Below the pieces are notes generated by a model. That model did no database searches and was not told the origin of the DNA. It saw only the letters and a list, made by a program, of their open reading frames with translations. Shown in pieces: positions 1 through 6,055 of a DNA stretch of 6,998 bases (positions within the stretch are counted from its first letter, which is position 1; the number at the start of each line of letters is the position of its first letter). A program made the position numbers and the translations under genes. The stretch comes from RGIG2041 sp045537695 (GTDB taxonomy: Bacteria > Bacillota > Clostridia > UBA1381 > UMGS1253), in assembly GCA_045537695.1 (NCBI GenBank), contig JAZSQB010000028.1:1-6998 (forward strand), in the 5' to 3' direction.

Positions 1-593
1 CCGGCATCTACAACGATTTCATACACCTTTGCAACCTCGTCTAAGGTTTCTTCGTCCATACCGGAAACAATTTTTGTAATCGTTTCTAAGCGGTGCACCT
101 TGTCGCCCGGATTGATTCTTTCCGGAGAATAACCGATTTTAAAATCCACGCCGCATTTAAGCCCGCTTTCCTTTTCCAAAATCGGCACACAAACATCTTC
201 TGTAACACCCGGATAAACAGTCGACTCAAACACAACGATGCTTCCTTTGGTTAAATTTCTGCCGACAATCGCAGATGCGCCCTCTACCGGTGTCAAATCC
301 GGCGTATGGTCATCGTTTACGGGCGTCGGCACAGCAACAATATGAAACTTTGCTTCGCGAAGCTTGGTTTCGTCTGCCGTAAATTCCACGGTTGTATTTT
401 TGATTACATCATCGCCAACCTCGTTGGTTGGGTCGATACCGCTTTTATAAAGCGCAATTTTTTCGGCATTCAAATCAAAGCCGACAACTTTTACTTTTCT
501 GGCAAAAGCAACCGCAATCGGCATGCCAACATAACCTAAGCCAACAAGTGAAATTTTTTCTTCACCACGAATAATTTTTTCATACAGACCCAT
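1..593 (-). CDS. UDP-N-acetyl-hexosamine 6-dehydrogenase (nucleotide sugar dehydrogenase), N-terminal part, runs off left edge
   Basis: The protein should oxidise C6 of a UDP-N-acetylhexosamine (UDP-GlcNAc or UDP-GalNAc) with NAD+ to the uronic acid, giving an acidic donor for surface glycan synthesis in the cytoplasm. The first 197 codons are present. A Rossmann motif GLGYVG is at residues 18-23 after the strand ISLV, an acidic residue ends the second strand (GFD, 38-40), PTPV is at 89-92, ESTVYPG at 123-129, and GYSPERINPGD at 154-164. The SPERINPGD block is typical of the TviB/WbpA/WbpO/CapL clade rather than of UDP-glucose dehydrogenases, so an N-acetylated substrate is favoured, though GlcNAc and GalNAc cannot be told apart. 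The catalytic Cys domain lies beyond the window. The start has AGGGG eight bases upstream, overlapping the TAG of the glycosyltransferase gene. It is the fifth gene of the operon. Family assignment is firm; substrate is inferred. Confidence 0.93.
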   Translation of the reverse strand, partial: MGLYEKIIRGEEKISLVGLGYVGMPIAVAFARKVKVVGFDLNAEKIALYKSGIDPTNEVGDDVIKNTTVEFTADETKLREAKFHIVAVPTPVNDDHTPDLTPVEGASAIVGRNLTKGSIVVFESTVYPGVTEDVCVPILEKESGLKCGVDFKIGYSPERINPGDKVHRLETITKIVSGMDEETLDEVAKVYEIVVDA

Positions 594-604
594 TTTCAAC
601 ACCC

Positions 605-1708
605 CTAAACAATGTTCAAATGCTTGCGCATATCTTCATTGACTTTCAAAACGTCAAACTTTTCTTTGCAATATTCGTAACTCGCTTTACCCATTTGTTC
701 TACAAGCGACGGATTTAACACGAACTGCTCCATTTTTTCAAAAACTGCTCTGCCGTCCTGTACCGGCACCAAAAAGCCGTTTTTACCATCCATAACGGTT
801 TCTCTGCAACCCGGCGCATCCGTTGTAATAACCGCGCGCCCCATCGCCATCGCTTCCAGCACCGTTCGCGGAGTGCCCTCTCTGTAGGACGGAAGCACAT
901 ACACACTGCACTGCGCGTAATAATCCGCCACACGATCCGTCTCGCCGAAATGCTCAACAATCCCTTTGTCTATGTACGGCTGCAAATCCGCCTTGCTGAT
1001 GGAGTCCTGAATATCCTCACACGCACCTAAAAGCATACAACGCACGTTTGGATATTTCTCTTTTAAAAGTGTGCACGCTTCCAAATACTCGCGGATGCCT
1101 TTCGAATACATTACACGCGAAAGCATAAAGAATGTCAGCTGCTCCGGATACGGCGCGAGCGAAAACTTTTCCATATTCACACCCGAGCCGTTTACAACAC
1201 GGCACTTTTCTTTTTGAACCAGCTTACTTTCCGTAAACTGTTTCAAATCATCACTGTTTTGAAAAATGGCAACATCGGCACACCGGAATGCCCTTTTATA
1301 CAAAAATGACATAATCGCCTTGATAATCCTTGCCTTTATCGTTTGCGCCGTAAATGCATAACCTGCACCTGTTACCATAGGTACAATATGCTTAACACCG
1401 GCTTTTTTTGCCGCCATTGAGCCGTAAATCACCGGCTTACTTGTATAGCCGAACACCACATCCGGCTTTTCTGCTTTAAAAAGCGCATATAAAGCATCTC
1501 TGTATTTTAAATCCTCCAAAGGATTTAACCCGTTTTTTTTCATCGGAATTTCCACAAACTTCGCACCAAGCGCCTCAATCTTATCGACATCGATTCGATC
1601 CGGCCCGGTTACAAGTACCTCATGTCCGTATGCAATAATTTCTTTTATCAAATCTCCTCTGAAATTATACACAGTTCGGTTTTTCGGTGATACAACGATA
1701 ACCTTCAT
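605..1708 (-). CDS. GT4-family glycosyltransferase (GT-B fold)
   Basis: A cytoplasmic or membrane-associated retaining glycosyltransferase of 367 residues, full length for GT4. It should add a sugar from a nucleotide donor to the undecaprenyl-linked glycan begun by the phosphoglycosyl transferase of the same operon. The N-terminal Rossmann-like acceptor domain begins MKVIVVSP, with NFRGDL at 15-20 and VTGAGYAFT at 112-120; the last resembles the GLG-F stretch of PglA/CapM-like enzymes that act on the first lipid-linked sugar. The C-terminal donor domain has SRVMYSKG (R198, K203) and the EX7E motif with E277 and E285 in EGTPRTVLE. The start is placed at the ATG that overlaps the upstream TAA by one base (TAATG), with GGGAGAG 9-11 bases before it. 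A GTG six codons earlier would give a longer form, but it makes the overlap larger and the protein would begin before the conserved first strand. Donor and acceptor are not readable. Confidence 0.92.
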   Translation of the reverse strand: MKVIVVSPKNRTVYNFRGDLIKEIIAYGHEVLVTGPDRIDVDKIEALGAKFVEIPMKKNGLNPLEDLKYRDALYALFKAEKPDVVFGYTSKPVIYGSMAAKKAGVKHIVPMVTGAGYAFTAQTIKARIIKAIMSFLYKRAFRCADVAIFQNSDDLKQFTESKLVQKEKCRVVNGSGVNMEKFSLAPYPEQLTFFMLSRVMYSKGIREYLEACTLLKEKYPNVRCMLLGACEDIQDSISKADLQPYIDKGIVEHFGETDRVADYYAQCSVYVLPSYREGTPRTVLEAMAMGRAVITTDAPGCRETVMDGKNGFLVPVQDGRAVFEKMEQFVLNPSLVEQMGKASYEYCKEKFDVLKVNEDMRKHLNIV

Positions 1709-2613
1709 TACTGCACACTCTCCCACTTCCCCAGATTTTTCAAAATCACACTCGCCAGCCGTTTTGCATTACCCATACCCACAAAGCTGTTGTGCGGCGT
1801 TAATATCACATTTTCCATCGCCCACAAAGGACTGTCCTCGCCGAGTGGCTCTTCTTCAAACACATCCAATACCGCACCGAGGAGTTTGTTTTCAAGTGCG
1901 TCAATCAGCGCATCCGTATCCACCACACCGCCGCGTGCGATATTGACAAGCACACTGCCCGTCTTCATAGCCGCAAACGCATCCTTAGAAAACAAATGCG
2001 TTGTTTCCTTTGTCAATGGAAGTGTAAGCACAACCGCATCTGCCCTTCCCAATACAGCATACAAATCCTGCATAGGATAAATCTTTTCAAAATACGCTTT
2101 CTCACCCGTTGCAACATCAGCACCAAGTACAGTTGCATCAAACGCCGCAAACCGCTTTGCACAAGCCTGTCCGACGCTGCCGCAGCCGACAACCAAGACC
2201 GTTTTTCCGGAAAGCTCCAAAAGCCCTCTGTGCTTCTCCCATATATGCGCCTTTTGGTTTTCAAAAAAGAACCTTTGCTGCTTATACAGCGCCAATACGC
2301 CGCTTACAGCAAACTCCGCCATCGGCACACTGTATACGCCGCGCGCGTTGTAAATTTGAATCCCCTTTGCCTGCACATAATCCATCGGCACACGGTCAAA
2401 GCCCGCACTGGTCAGCTGGATATATTTTAAATTCACAAACTGCTCAATTCTATGCGTTAAAAACAAGCCGTTGCAGATTACACCCTCTACCCACGCCGCA
2501 TCACACGGCAGCTCGTCCTTTTCCTGCTGCATAAATACTATGTCGTGTTGCGCTTCGAGCGCAGGAATATATTCTTTTGCATTTTGCCATGCACCGGTAA
2601 TCAGTAGATTCAT
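1708..2613 (-). CDS. D-2-hydroxyacid dehydrogenase (NAD-dependent, PGDH/glyoxylate reductase-like)
   Basis: A cytoplasmic oxidoreductase of 301 residues, near usual family length without a regulatory ACT domain. It interconverts a 2-oxo acid and a D-2-hydroxy acid with NAD(P)H. Visible signatures are LTSAGFD at 67-73 in the substrate domain, GCGSVG at 143-148 in the nucleotide domain with an acidic Asp166 suggesting NAD preference, catalytic Arg227 in NIARGG, Glu255 in DVFEEEP, and His274 in LTPH. The Arg-Glu-His triad is therefore intact. The start is the ATG preceded by AGGGAA about five bases upstream; an in-frame upstream start at 2673 would run deep into the aldolase gene and is unlikely. 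It sits between an aldolase and a glycosyltransferase in a glycan operon, which suggests it reduces the aldolase product or makes a hydroxy-acid decoration rather than serving serine synthesis. The physiological substrate is unknown. Confidence 0.92.
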   Translation of the reverse strand: MNLLITGAWQNAKEYIPALEAQHDIVFMQQEKDELPCDAAWVEGVICNGLFLTHRIEQFVNLKYIQLTSAGFDRVPMDYVQAKGIQIYNARGVYSVPMAEFAVSGVLALYKQQRFFFENQKAHIWEKHRGLLELSGKTVLVVGCGSVGQACAKRFAAFDATVLGADVATGEKAYFEKIYPMQDLYAVLGRADAVVLTLPLTKETTHLFSKDAFAAMKTGSVLVNIARGGVVDTDALIDALENKLLGAVLDVFEEEPLGEDSPLWAMENVILTPHNSFVGMGNAKRLASVILKNLGKWESVQ

Positions 2614-2626
2614 AACATTCCCTAAC

Positions 2627-3469
2627 CTATCTTTTTTGTATCTTCGCGCTGATTTGCGGCACAATATCCGCAACGCGTTTTTGATTCTCTGTAAAATCTA
2701 TATCGCCCGCGGCGCACTTTTGCTCAAAAGCGCGGATATCTTTTAGCCCATTGTTAAAAATGCGCGCAATCTCATCCATATCCGCAATTTTACTTACATC
2801 GCAAAAACTGCGGGACAAAATCGCACAGGTCGAGCCGAGACGGTAATGCTCCGCAATCACGCACTCGCCCGGCAGCATACCTTGTCCGACAGCGGCAATG
2901 CCGCCAAAGCCAAACGGCATACCTTTTGCCTGAAACTTTTTGCTCAGCATTTCTACCGTGCCGTCCGCCAAAAGCTCAAACATAAACTTTTTCCCATAGC
3001 CAAGGCTTAAATCATTTAAGCCTACATATATTTCATCTATACCTTCCAATGCCAAAATTTCATCTATACACGCCACGGCTTCCGGTGTTTCCACAAGCGG
3101 CAAAGTAACCGCTCTGCCACCGACCAATTCGACAAACGTTTTCACTTCCGCCGCTGTTTTAAAATACGGCAGCATCAGAATATCTGCACCGGCAGCAATC
3201 GCCGCATCAATTTCCTCTTTAGAGGATGTATATGCCGCGCTCTTTTCGTGGATTGGATTTACACGCACCATCACCTGCGCCGTCGTTACCGCGGATTTGA
3301 TGTTTTGAATATCCTCTACCGTATGGTGCGACTGCACGGTATCCATACCACCCTGACGGTCAGATTTGCCGATATATTCCATATCCACAAAAATGCGGTC
3401 TACGCCTGCTTTTTCCACAAGCGTCGCAATTTCCGGTCGATTGGTTATGTACATCAGTTTCAATGCCAT
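2627..3469 (-). CDS. HpcH/HpaI aldolase / citrate lyase beta family protein
   Basis: A TIM-barrel class II aldolase-like protein of 280 residues. Family members join or split a 2-oxo acid (usually pyruvate) and an aldehyde using a divalent metal, or act on acyl-CoA compounds. Seen here: VDMEY at 28-32, an Arg in VRVN (R69) that would hold the oxo acid, the metal-ligand Glu127 in LVETPEA, and Asp153 in GLNDLS. The residue after the DxE is Tyr32, where HpaI has its His base, and a Gly-rich insert with QSHH (46-49) follows. The C-terminal part carries FGFGG (187-190 region) and AEHYRLGST (206-214). The ATG chosen has GAGGAAA a few bases upstream, overlapping the preceding TAG; an earlier in-frame start at 3535 lies inside the preceding gene. 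Its place in a glycan operon next to a 2-hydroxyacid dehydrogenase argues for a role in making a glycan precursor. The substrates are unknown. Confidence 0.88.
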   Translation of the reverse strand: MALKLMYITNRPEIATLVEKAGVDRIFVDMEYIGKSDRQGGMDTVQSHHTVEDIQNIKSAVTTAQVMVRVNPIHEKSAAYTSSKEEIDAAIAAGADILMLPYFKTAAEVKTFVELVGGRAVTLPLVETPEAVACIDEILALEGIDEIYVGLNDLSLGYGKKFMFELLADGTVEMLSKKFQAKGMPFGFGGIAAVGQGMLPGECVIAEHYRLGSTCAILSRSFCDVSKIADMDEIARIFNNGLKDIRAFEQKCAAGDIDFTENQKRVADIVPQISAKIQKR

Positions 3470-3479
3470 ATGCTTTCCT

Positions 3480-4100
3480 CTACTTCTGCACGAGTTCTTT
3501 CTGAATCGTTTCGCCTTTGTTTTCGTTATCAGCATTTGTTACAACCTTAAACACGGTCATAAAAAAAATTTTAATATCCAACCAGAACGAAACATGGTCT
3601 ACATACCATACATTCAGTTCAATACGCTTATGCCATTCCACATCTTTTCTGCCGTGTGTCTGCGCCCAACCGGTAATGCCCGGACGAAGCTCAAACATTC
3701 TTCTTTGCTCCGGCGTGTACGCGTCAAGCGGCCACGGATGATATGTCAGCGGCGGTCTCGGACCGATAATGCTCATATCGCCCTTTAAAATATTTACAAG
3801 CTGGGGCAGCTCGTCAATACTGGTTGCACGGATAATTCTGCCCACTTTCGTCACACGCGCATCACCTTTACCGGAATACACACCGCTACCTGTTTTCTCC
3901 GCACCGACACACATGGAACGGAATTTATAAATCCAAAATGTGCGCCCGTCTTTGCCGAGTCTTTCCTGCTTAAAAATTACCGGTCCTGGAGATTCCAGCT
4001 TAATCAAAATTGCCGTGATTAACATAAACGGAGACACAACAACAAGCGCTATCGCGGACAAAATTACATCCAGGAAGCGCTTTAATAAAGCCCTGTACAT
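3480..4100 (-). CDS. Monotopic phosphoglycosyl transferase (bacterial sugar transferase, PglC/WcaJ C-terminal type)
   Basis: The enzyme should transfer a phospho-sugar from a UDP-sugar to undecaprenyl phosphate on the inner face of the membrane, the committed first step of a lipid-linked glycan. The 206-residue size matches the minimal PglC form with no extra N-terminal transmembrane domain. A hydrophobic re-entrant membrane helix covers about 8-34 with Ser23-Pro24 at its break. KFRSM is at 59-63, the catalytic Asp96-Glu97 dyad lies in SIDELPQ, GPRP is at 113-116, and RPGITGWAQ at 139-147. All expected residues are present. The ATG chosen has AAAGAGAG eight bases upstream; a TTG at 4148 and an ATG at 4121 are in frame but have no good ribosome site, and they add residues before the normal family start. 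It is the first gene of the operon. Which sugar it uses cannot be read; UDP-N-acetylated sugars are common. Confidence 0.95.
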   Translation of the reverse strand: MYRALLKRFLDVILSAIALVVVSPFMLITAILIKLESPGPVIFKQERLGKDGRTFWIYKFRSMCVGAEKTGSGVYSGKGDARVTKVGRIIRATSIDELPQLVNILKGDMSIIGPRPPLTYHPWPLDAYTPEQRRMFELRPGITGWAQTHGRKDVEWHKRIELNVWYVDHVSFWLDIKIFFMTVFKVVTNADNENKGETIQKELVQK

Positions 4101-4105
4101 TTCAA

Positions 4106-4113
4106 TCACTCTC
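4106..4113 (-). promoter_or_regulatory. Ribosome binding site deciding the phosphoglycosyl transferase start
   Basis: GAGAG (4113-4109, minus strand), preceded by AAA, lies eight bases before the ATG at 4100. The upstream in-frame alternatives at 4121 (ATG) and 4148 (TTG) have only AT-rich sequence before them, so this site settles the start. Confidence 0.6.
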
Positions 4114-4172
4114 TTTCGCATTGAAATTGTGAAAACAACATAGTACAAAAATATCTCATTGTATTATATATT

Positions 4173-4201
4173 AGTATATAATCTTTTTTTGCTTTTGTCA
4201 A
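4173..4201 (-). promoter_or_regulatory. Sigma-A type promoter of the glycan operon
   Basis: On the minus strand a perfect TTGACA (4201-4196) is followed by exactly 17 bases and TATACT (4178-4173), one mismatch from consensus. Upstream of the -35 the DNA is A/T-tract rich (about 4202-4225), like an UP element. Transcription should start near 4166, leaving a leader of about 65 bases before the phosphoglycosyl transferase. No operator palindrome is evident, so constitutive strong expression is the simplest reading. Confidence 0.85.
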
Positions 4202-4313
4202 CTTTTAATAAAATTTTCCTGATTAAACAGTCATTTCTTTGTAATTTCCTTCCAACTTTCTTGTTTTTTCGACCAAAACCGACCTATCCAGCAGTCTCAT
4301 TCGAAAAAAGCCT

Positions 4314-4341
4314 TTGCTTGTTCCCCTTTTTGTGCTATAAT
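4314..4341 (+). promoter_or_regulatory. Promoter of tcdA with extended -10
   Basis: A consensus TATAAT at 4336-4341 is preceded by TGC, giving an extended -10 (TG at 4333-4334). A weak -35, TTGCTT at 4314-4319, lies 16 bases upstream; the extended -10 would compensate. The start of transcription should be near 4348, about 24 bases before the ATG. Confidence 0.75.
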
Positions 4342-4360
4342 AAAAACAAAAATCTAGCAC

Positions 4361-4365
4361 GGAGG
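4361..4365 (+). promoter_or_regulatory. Ribosome binding site of tcdA
   Basis: A perfect GGAGG lies six bases before the ATG at 4372. It fixes the start there, although the reading frame stays open upstream to 4159. That upstream part contains the promoter and so is not translated. Confidence 0.9.
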
Positions 4366-4371
4366 CAGATT

Positions 4372-5088
4372 ATGCAAAAGCAGGATATACGCACCGCGAT
4401 GCTCTTGGGCGAAGACGGTGTTGAAAAACTGAAAAACAGCCGCATTGCCGTGTTCGGCATCGGCGGTGTCGGCGGTCACGCCGCAGAAGCGCTTGCCCGC
4501 GCCGGTGTAGGTGCGCTGGATTTATTTGACGGCGACGTGGTTTCCGAATCCAACATCAACCGTCAGCTTGTTGCACTGCACAGCACCATCGGCCGCTTCA
4601 AGGCAGAGGTGATGGCGGCGCGTATACGCGATATAAATCCAAATGCACGAGTACACGTCCGCAACGTGTTTTACACCGCAGAAAACGCTGCAGAATTTCC
4701 GTTGGATGCATACGACTATGTTTTAGATGCCGTCGATATGGTCAGTGCTAAATTACTTTTGGTGGAAAATGCAACCGCGGCAAATGTACCCATCATCAGT
4801 TGTATGGGCGCAGGTAACAAATTAGACCCGACCGCCTTCCGCATAAGTGATATATACAAAACCAAAATGTGCCCACTCGCAAAAGTGATGCGCCGCGAAC
4901 TGAAATTGCGCGGCGTACGCAAGTTAAAGGTGGTCTACTCCGAAGAAATCCCGCAAACGCCGCTTTCGTTTGAAGAAGAAAGCACGCTTGCACCGCAAAA
5001 ACGGCAGACACCGGGCAGTTTATCCTTTGTACCGTCTGTGGCAGGCTTGATTTTAGCTGGGGAAGTTATTAAAGATTTAAGCAAATAA
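4372..5088 (+). CDS. tcdA: tRNA threonylcarbamoyladenosine dehydratase (TcdA/CsdL), E1-like
   Basis: A ThiF/MoeB/E1-fold enzyme of 238 residues. TcdA uses ATP to dehydrate t6A at position 37 of ANN-decoding tRNAs to the cyclic form ct6A, in the cytoplasm. Nucleotide-binding GIGGVGG is at 29-35, DGD at 53-55, the NINRQ block at 61-65, Lys77, and DAVD at 119-122, all in the usual E1-like order. The stretch GAGNKLDPT at 147-154 followed by ISDIYKTK is characteristic of TcdA rather than of ThiF or MoeB, and there is no rhodanese-type extension. The length is slightly shorter than E. coli TcdA. It stands alone with its own promoter and is flanked by a terminator, with no Suf or Csd partner gene in view. 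It is unrelated in function to the glycan operon diverging from it. The family call is firm; other E1-like activities are less likely. Confidence 0.92.
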   Translation: MQKQDIRTAMLLGEDGVEKLKNSRIAVFGIGGVGGHAAEALARAGVGALDLFDGDVVSESNINRQLVALHSTIGRFKAEVMAARIRDINPNARVHVRNVFYTAENAAEFPLDAYDYVLDAVDMVSAKLLLVENATAANVPIISCMGAGNKLDPTAFRISDIYKTKMCPLAKVMRRELKLRGVRKLKVVYSEEIPQTPLSFEEESTLAPQKRQTPGSLSFVPSVAGLILAGEVIKDLSK

Positions 5089-5090
5089 CA

Positions 5091-5123
5091 AAAACGAGGT
5101 AAATCTGAAATTTACCTCGTTTT
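5091..5123. terminator. Bidirectional rho-independent terminator between tcdA and the radical SAM gene
   Basis: A perfect 14-base-pair inverted repeat (5091-5104 with 5110-5123) encloses the five-base loop CTGAA. The arms start and end with A/T runs, so the plus-strand RNA ends in UUUUAAUU and the minus-strand RNA in UUUUUGUUAUUU. It begins two bases after the tcdA stop. On the minus strand the right-hand arm contains the last three codons and the TAA stop of the radical SAM gene, so one hairpin serves two converging genes. Confidence 0.9.
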
Positions 5124-6005
5124 AATTACGCCCTGATTATCAAAATCCGGTATAAAACTTTCCTGCGCTGCTTCGCCATCTTGTATAAATGCATTTTGTA
5201 TCCCGATGCTTAGCGCATAATCCACAACACCGTCATAGGCTGCTCTGTCCACGCGCTGTGAAAGTATCGGATATTTGGCTTCCCCGATCGGCGTATACTG
5301 GCTCATAATGCTCATATATATCGCATCACCGTAGGTCTGATATAAGTATGCCAAAATCTTTTTGGCATCTGCATAGGCGCTGGGCAATACCATATGGCGC
5401 ACAAGCACGCCGCTTTGCAGTATACCGTTTTCATCGAATACACATTTTCCACGCTGGCGCACCATTTCCGCGACCGCCGCCTGCGCAATTTCGCGATAAT
5501 CCTTTGCATTGGAATAGCGCATGGCAAGCAGATTGCTCCAATATTTAAAATCCGGCATATATACATCCACAAGCCCGTCTAAGCGCTTTAAGCTTTCCAC
5601 ACTTTCATAGCCACCGCAGTTGTATACAACCGACAGAGAAAGTCCTTCTTTTTTCGCTCTCTTCAATGCGTTTGCAAGCAAAATAACATAATGCGTCGGC
5701 GTCACTAGATTGATATTGTGCGCGCCTTGTGCTTTGAGTTCAAAAAAGATTTCCACCAGGCGGTCTTCGTCAATCTCTATGCCGGTCTGGCCTCTGGAAA
5801 TCGCATAATTCTGACAGTAACAGCACCCTAAATTACACCCCGAAAAGAACACCGTGCCCGAGCCGTTTTCGCCGGAAATGCAAGGTTCCTCCCACATATG
5901 CAGTGCGGCGCGCGCCACTTTGAATTTTTCGCCGACGCCACAATACCCGACACCCGTTGTTCTGTCCGCATTACATCCTCTCGGACAGATAGTACATTTT
6001 TTCAT
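5112..6005 (-). CDS. PflA-like radical SAM protein, COG1313 (PflX) type
   Basis: A cytoplasmic Fe-S enzyme of 297 residues, full length for its type. The radical SAM cluster motif is C57-x3-C61-x2-C64 in GCNLGCCYCQN, with an additional Cys62. An N-terminal cysteine set C4, C7, C11 and C22 (CTICPRGC ... GYCG) precedes it, as is usual in PflX-type proteins, and could hold a second metal centre. Later features are LVTPTH at 100-105, VYNCGGYE at 127-134, and YMPDFKYW at 149-156, all conserved in this group. These proteins resemble pyruvate formate-lyase activating enzymes, but no glycyl-radical enzyme gene lies nearby and no substrate is established, so naming it an activase would be unjustified. 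The ATG is preceded by AGAGG about ten bases upstream. It follows the SLH gene by 50 bases on the same strand and its stop lies within the shared terminator stem. Confidence 0.9.
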   Translation of the reverse strand: MKKCTICPRGCNADRTTGVGYCGVGEKFKVARAALHMWEEPCISGENGSGTVFFSGCNLGCCYCQNYAISRGQTGIEIDEDRLVEIFFELKAQGAHNINLVTPTHYVILLANALKRAKKEGLSLSVVYNCGGYESVESLKRLDGLVDVYMPDFKYWSNLLAMRYSNAKDYREIAQAAVAEMVRQRGKCVFDENGILQSGVLVRHMVLPSAYADAKKILAYLYQTYGDAIYMSIMSQYTPIGEAKYPILSQRVDRAAYDGVVDYALSIGIQNAFIQDGEAAQESFIPDFDNQGVIKTR

Positions 6006-6023
6006 ATTGGTTCATCCTCTGAA

Positions 6024-6051
6024 AAGCGGCAGTCCGAAAAGACTACCGCTT
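6024..6051 (-). terminator. Hairpin after the SLH gene, probable weak terminator or attenuator
   Basis: The arms 6024-6034 and 6041-6051 pair over 11 positions around a six-base loop. The one imperfect position is G-U in minus-strand RNA but C-A in plus-strand RNA, so the structure favours leftward transcripts. The stop of the SLH gene lies just upstream. The following U-tract is only UUUUC, so readthrough into the radical SAM gene is plausible. The hairpin ends three bases before that gene's AGAGG site. Confidence 0.6.
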
Positions 6052-6055
6052 ATTT

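Larger units (their letters stand above)
4101..4371. other. Divergent intergenic spacer (271 bases)
   Basis: This is the only sizeable non-coding stretch. It holds two back-to-back promoters, one for the glycan operon leftward and one for tcdA rightward, with their -35 elements about 110 bases apart. The middle (about 4202-4313) is AT-rich and pyrimidine-rich on the plus strand. I see no clear inverted repeat, riboswitch or small gene in it. Confidence 0.7.

Noticed and set aside
306..539. Plus-strand 77-codon frame opposite the nucleotide sugar dehydrogenase.
   Set aside because: The opposite strand encodes a clear Rossmann protein throughout; the plus frame has no recognisable features.
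1764..2746. Several plus-strand reading frames of 60-144 codons opposite the dehydrogenase gene.
   Set aside because: They have no ribosome sites or family-like sequence and lie antisense to a gene with an intact catalytic triad; they are shadows of its codon pattern.
3248..3788. Plus-strand frames of 74-140 codons across the aldolase and phosphoglycosyl transferase genes.
   Set aside because: They are antisense to two well-supported genes and have no start signals.
4106..4159. Short upstream reading frame of 17 codons in the operon leader, minus strand, ending in TGA at the Shine-Dalgarno of the phosphoglycosyl transferase gene.
   Set aside because: Its ATG lies only about seven bases after the predicted transcript start and has no ribosome site; the peptide has no regulatory codon run. 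Probably chance.
4184..4190. T7 run in the intergenic region as a possible terminator.
   Set aside because: No GC-rich hairpin precedes it; it is the A-tract within the spacer of the leftward promoter.
4159..4371. N-terminal extension of the tcdA frame by 71 codons.
   Set aside because: It would cover the TATAAT promoter and GGAGG site, and its translation is low-complexity and unlike the family N-terminus.
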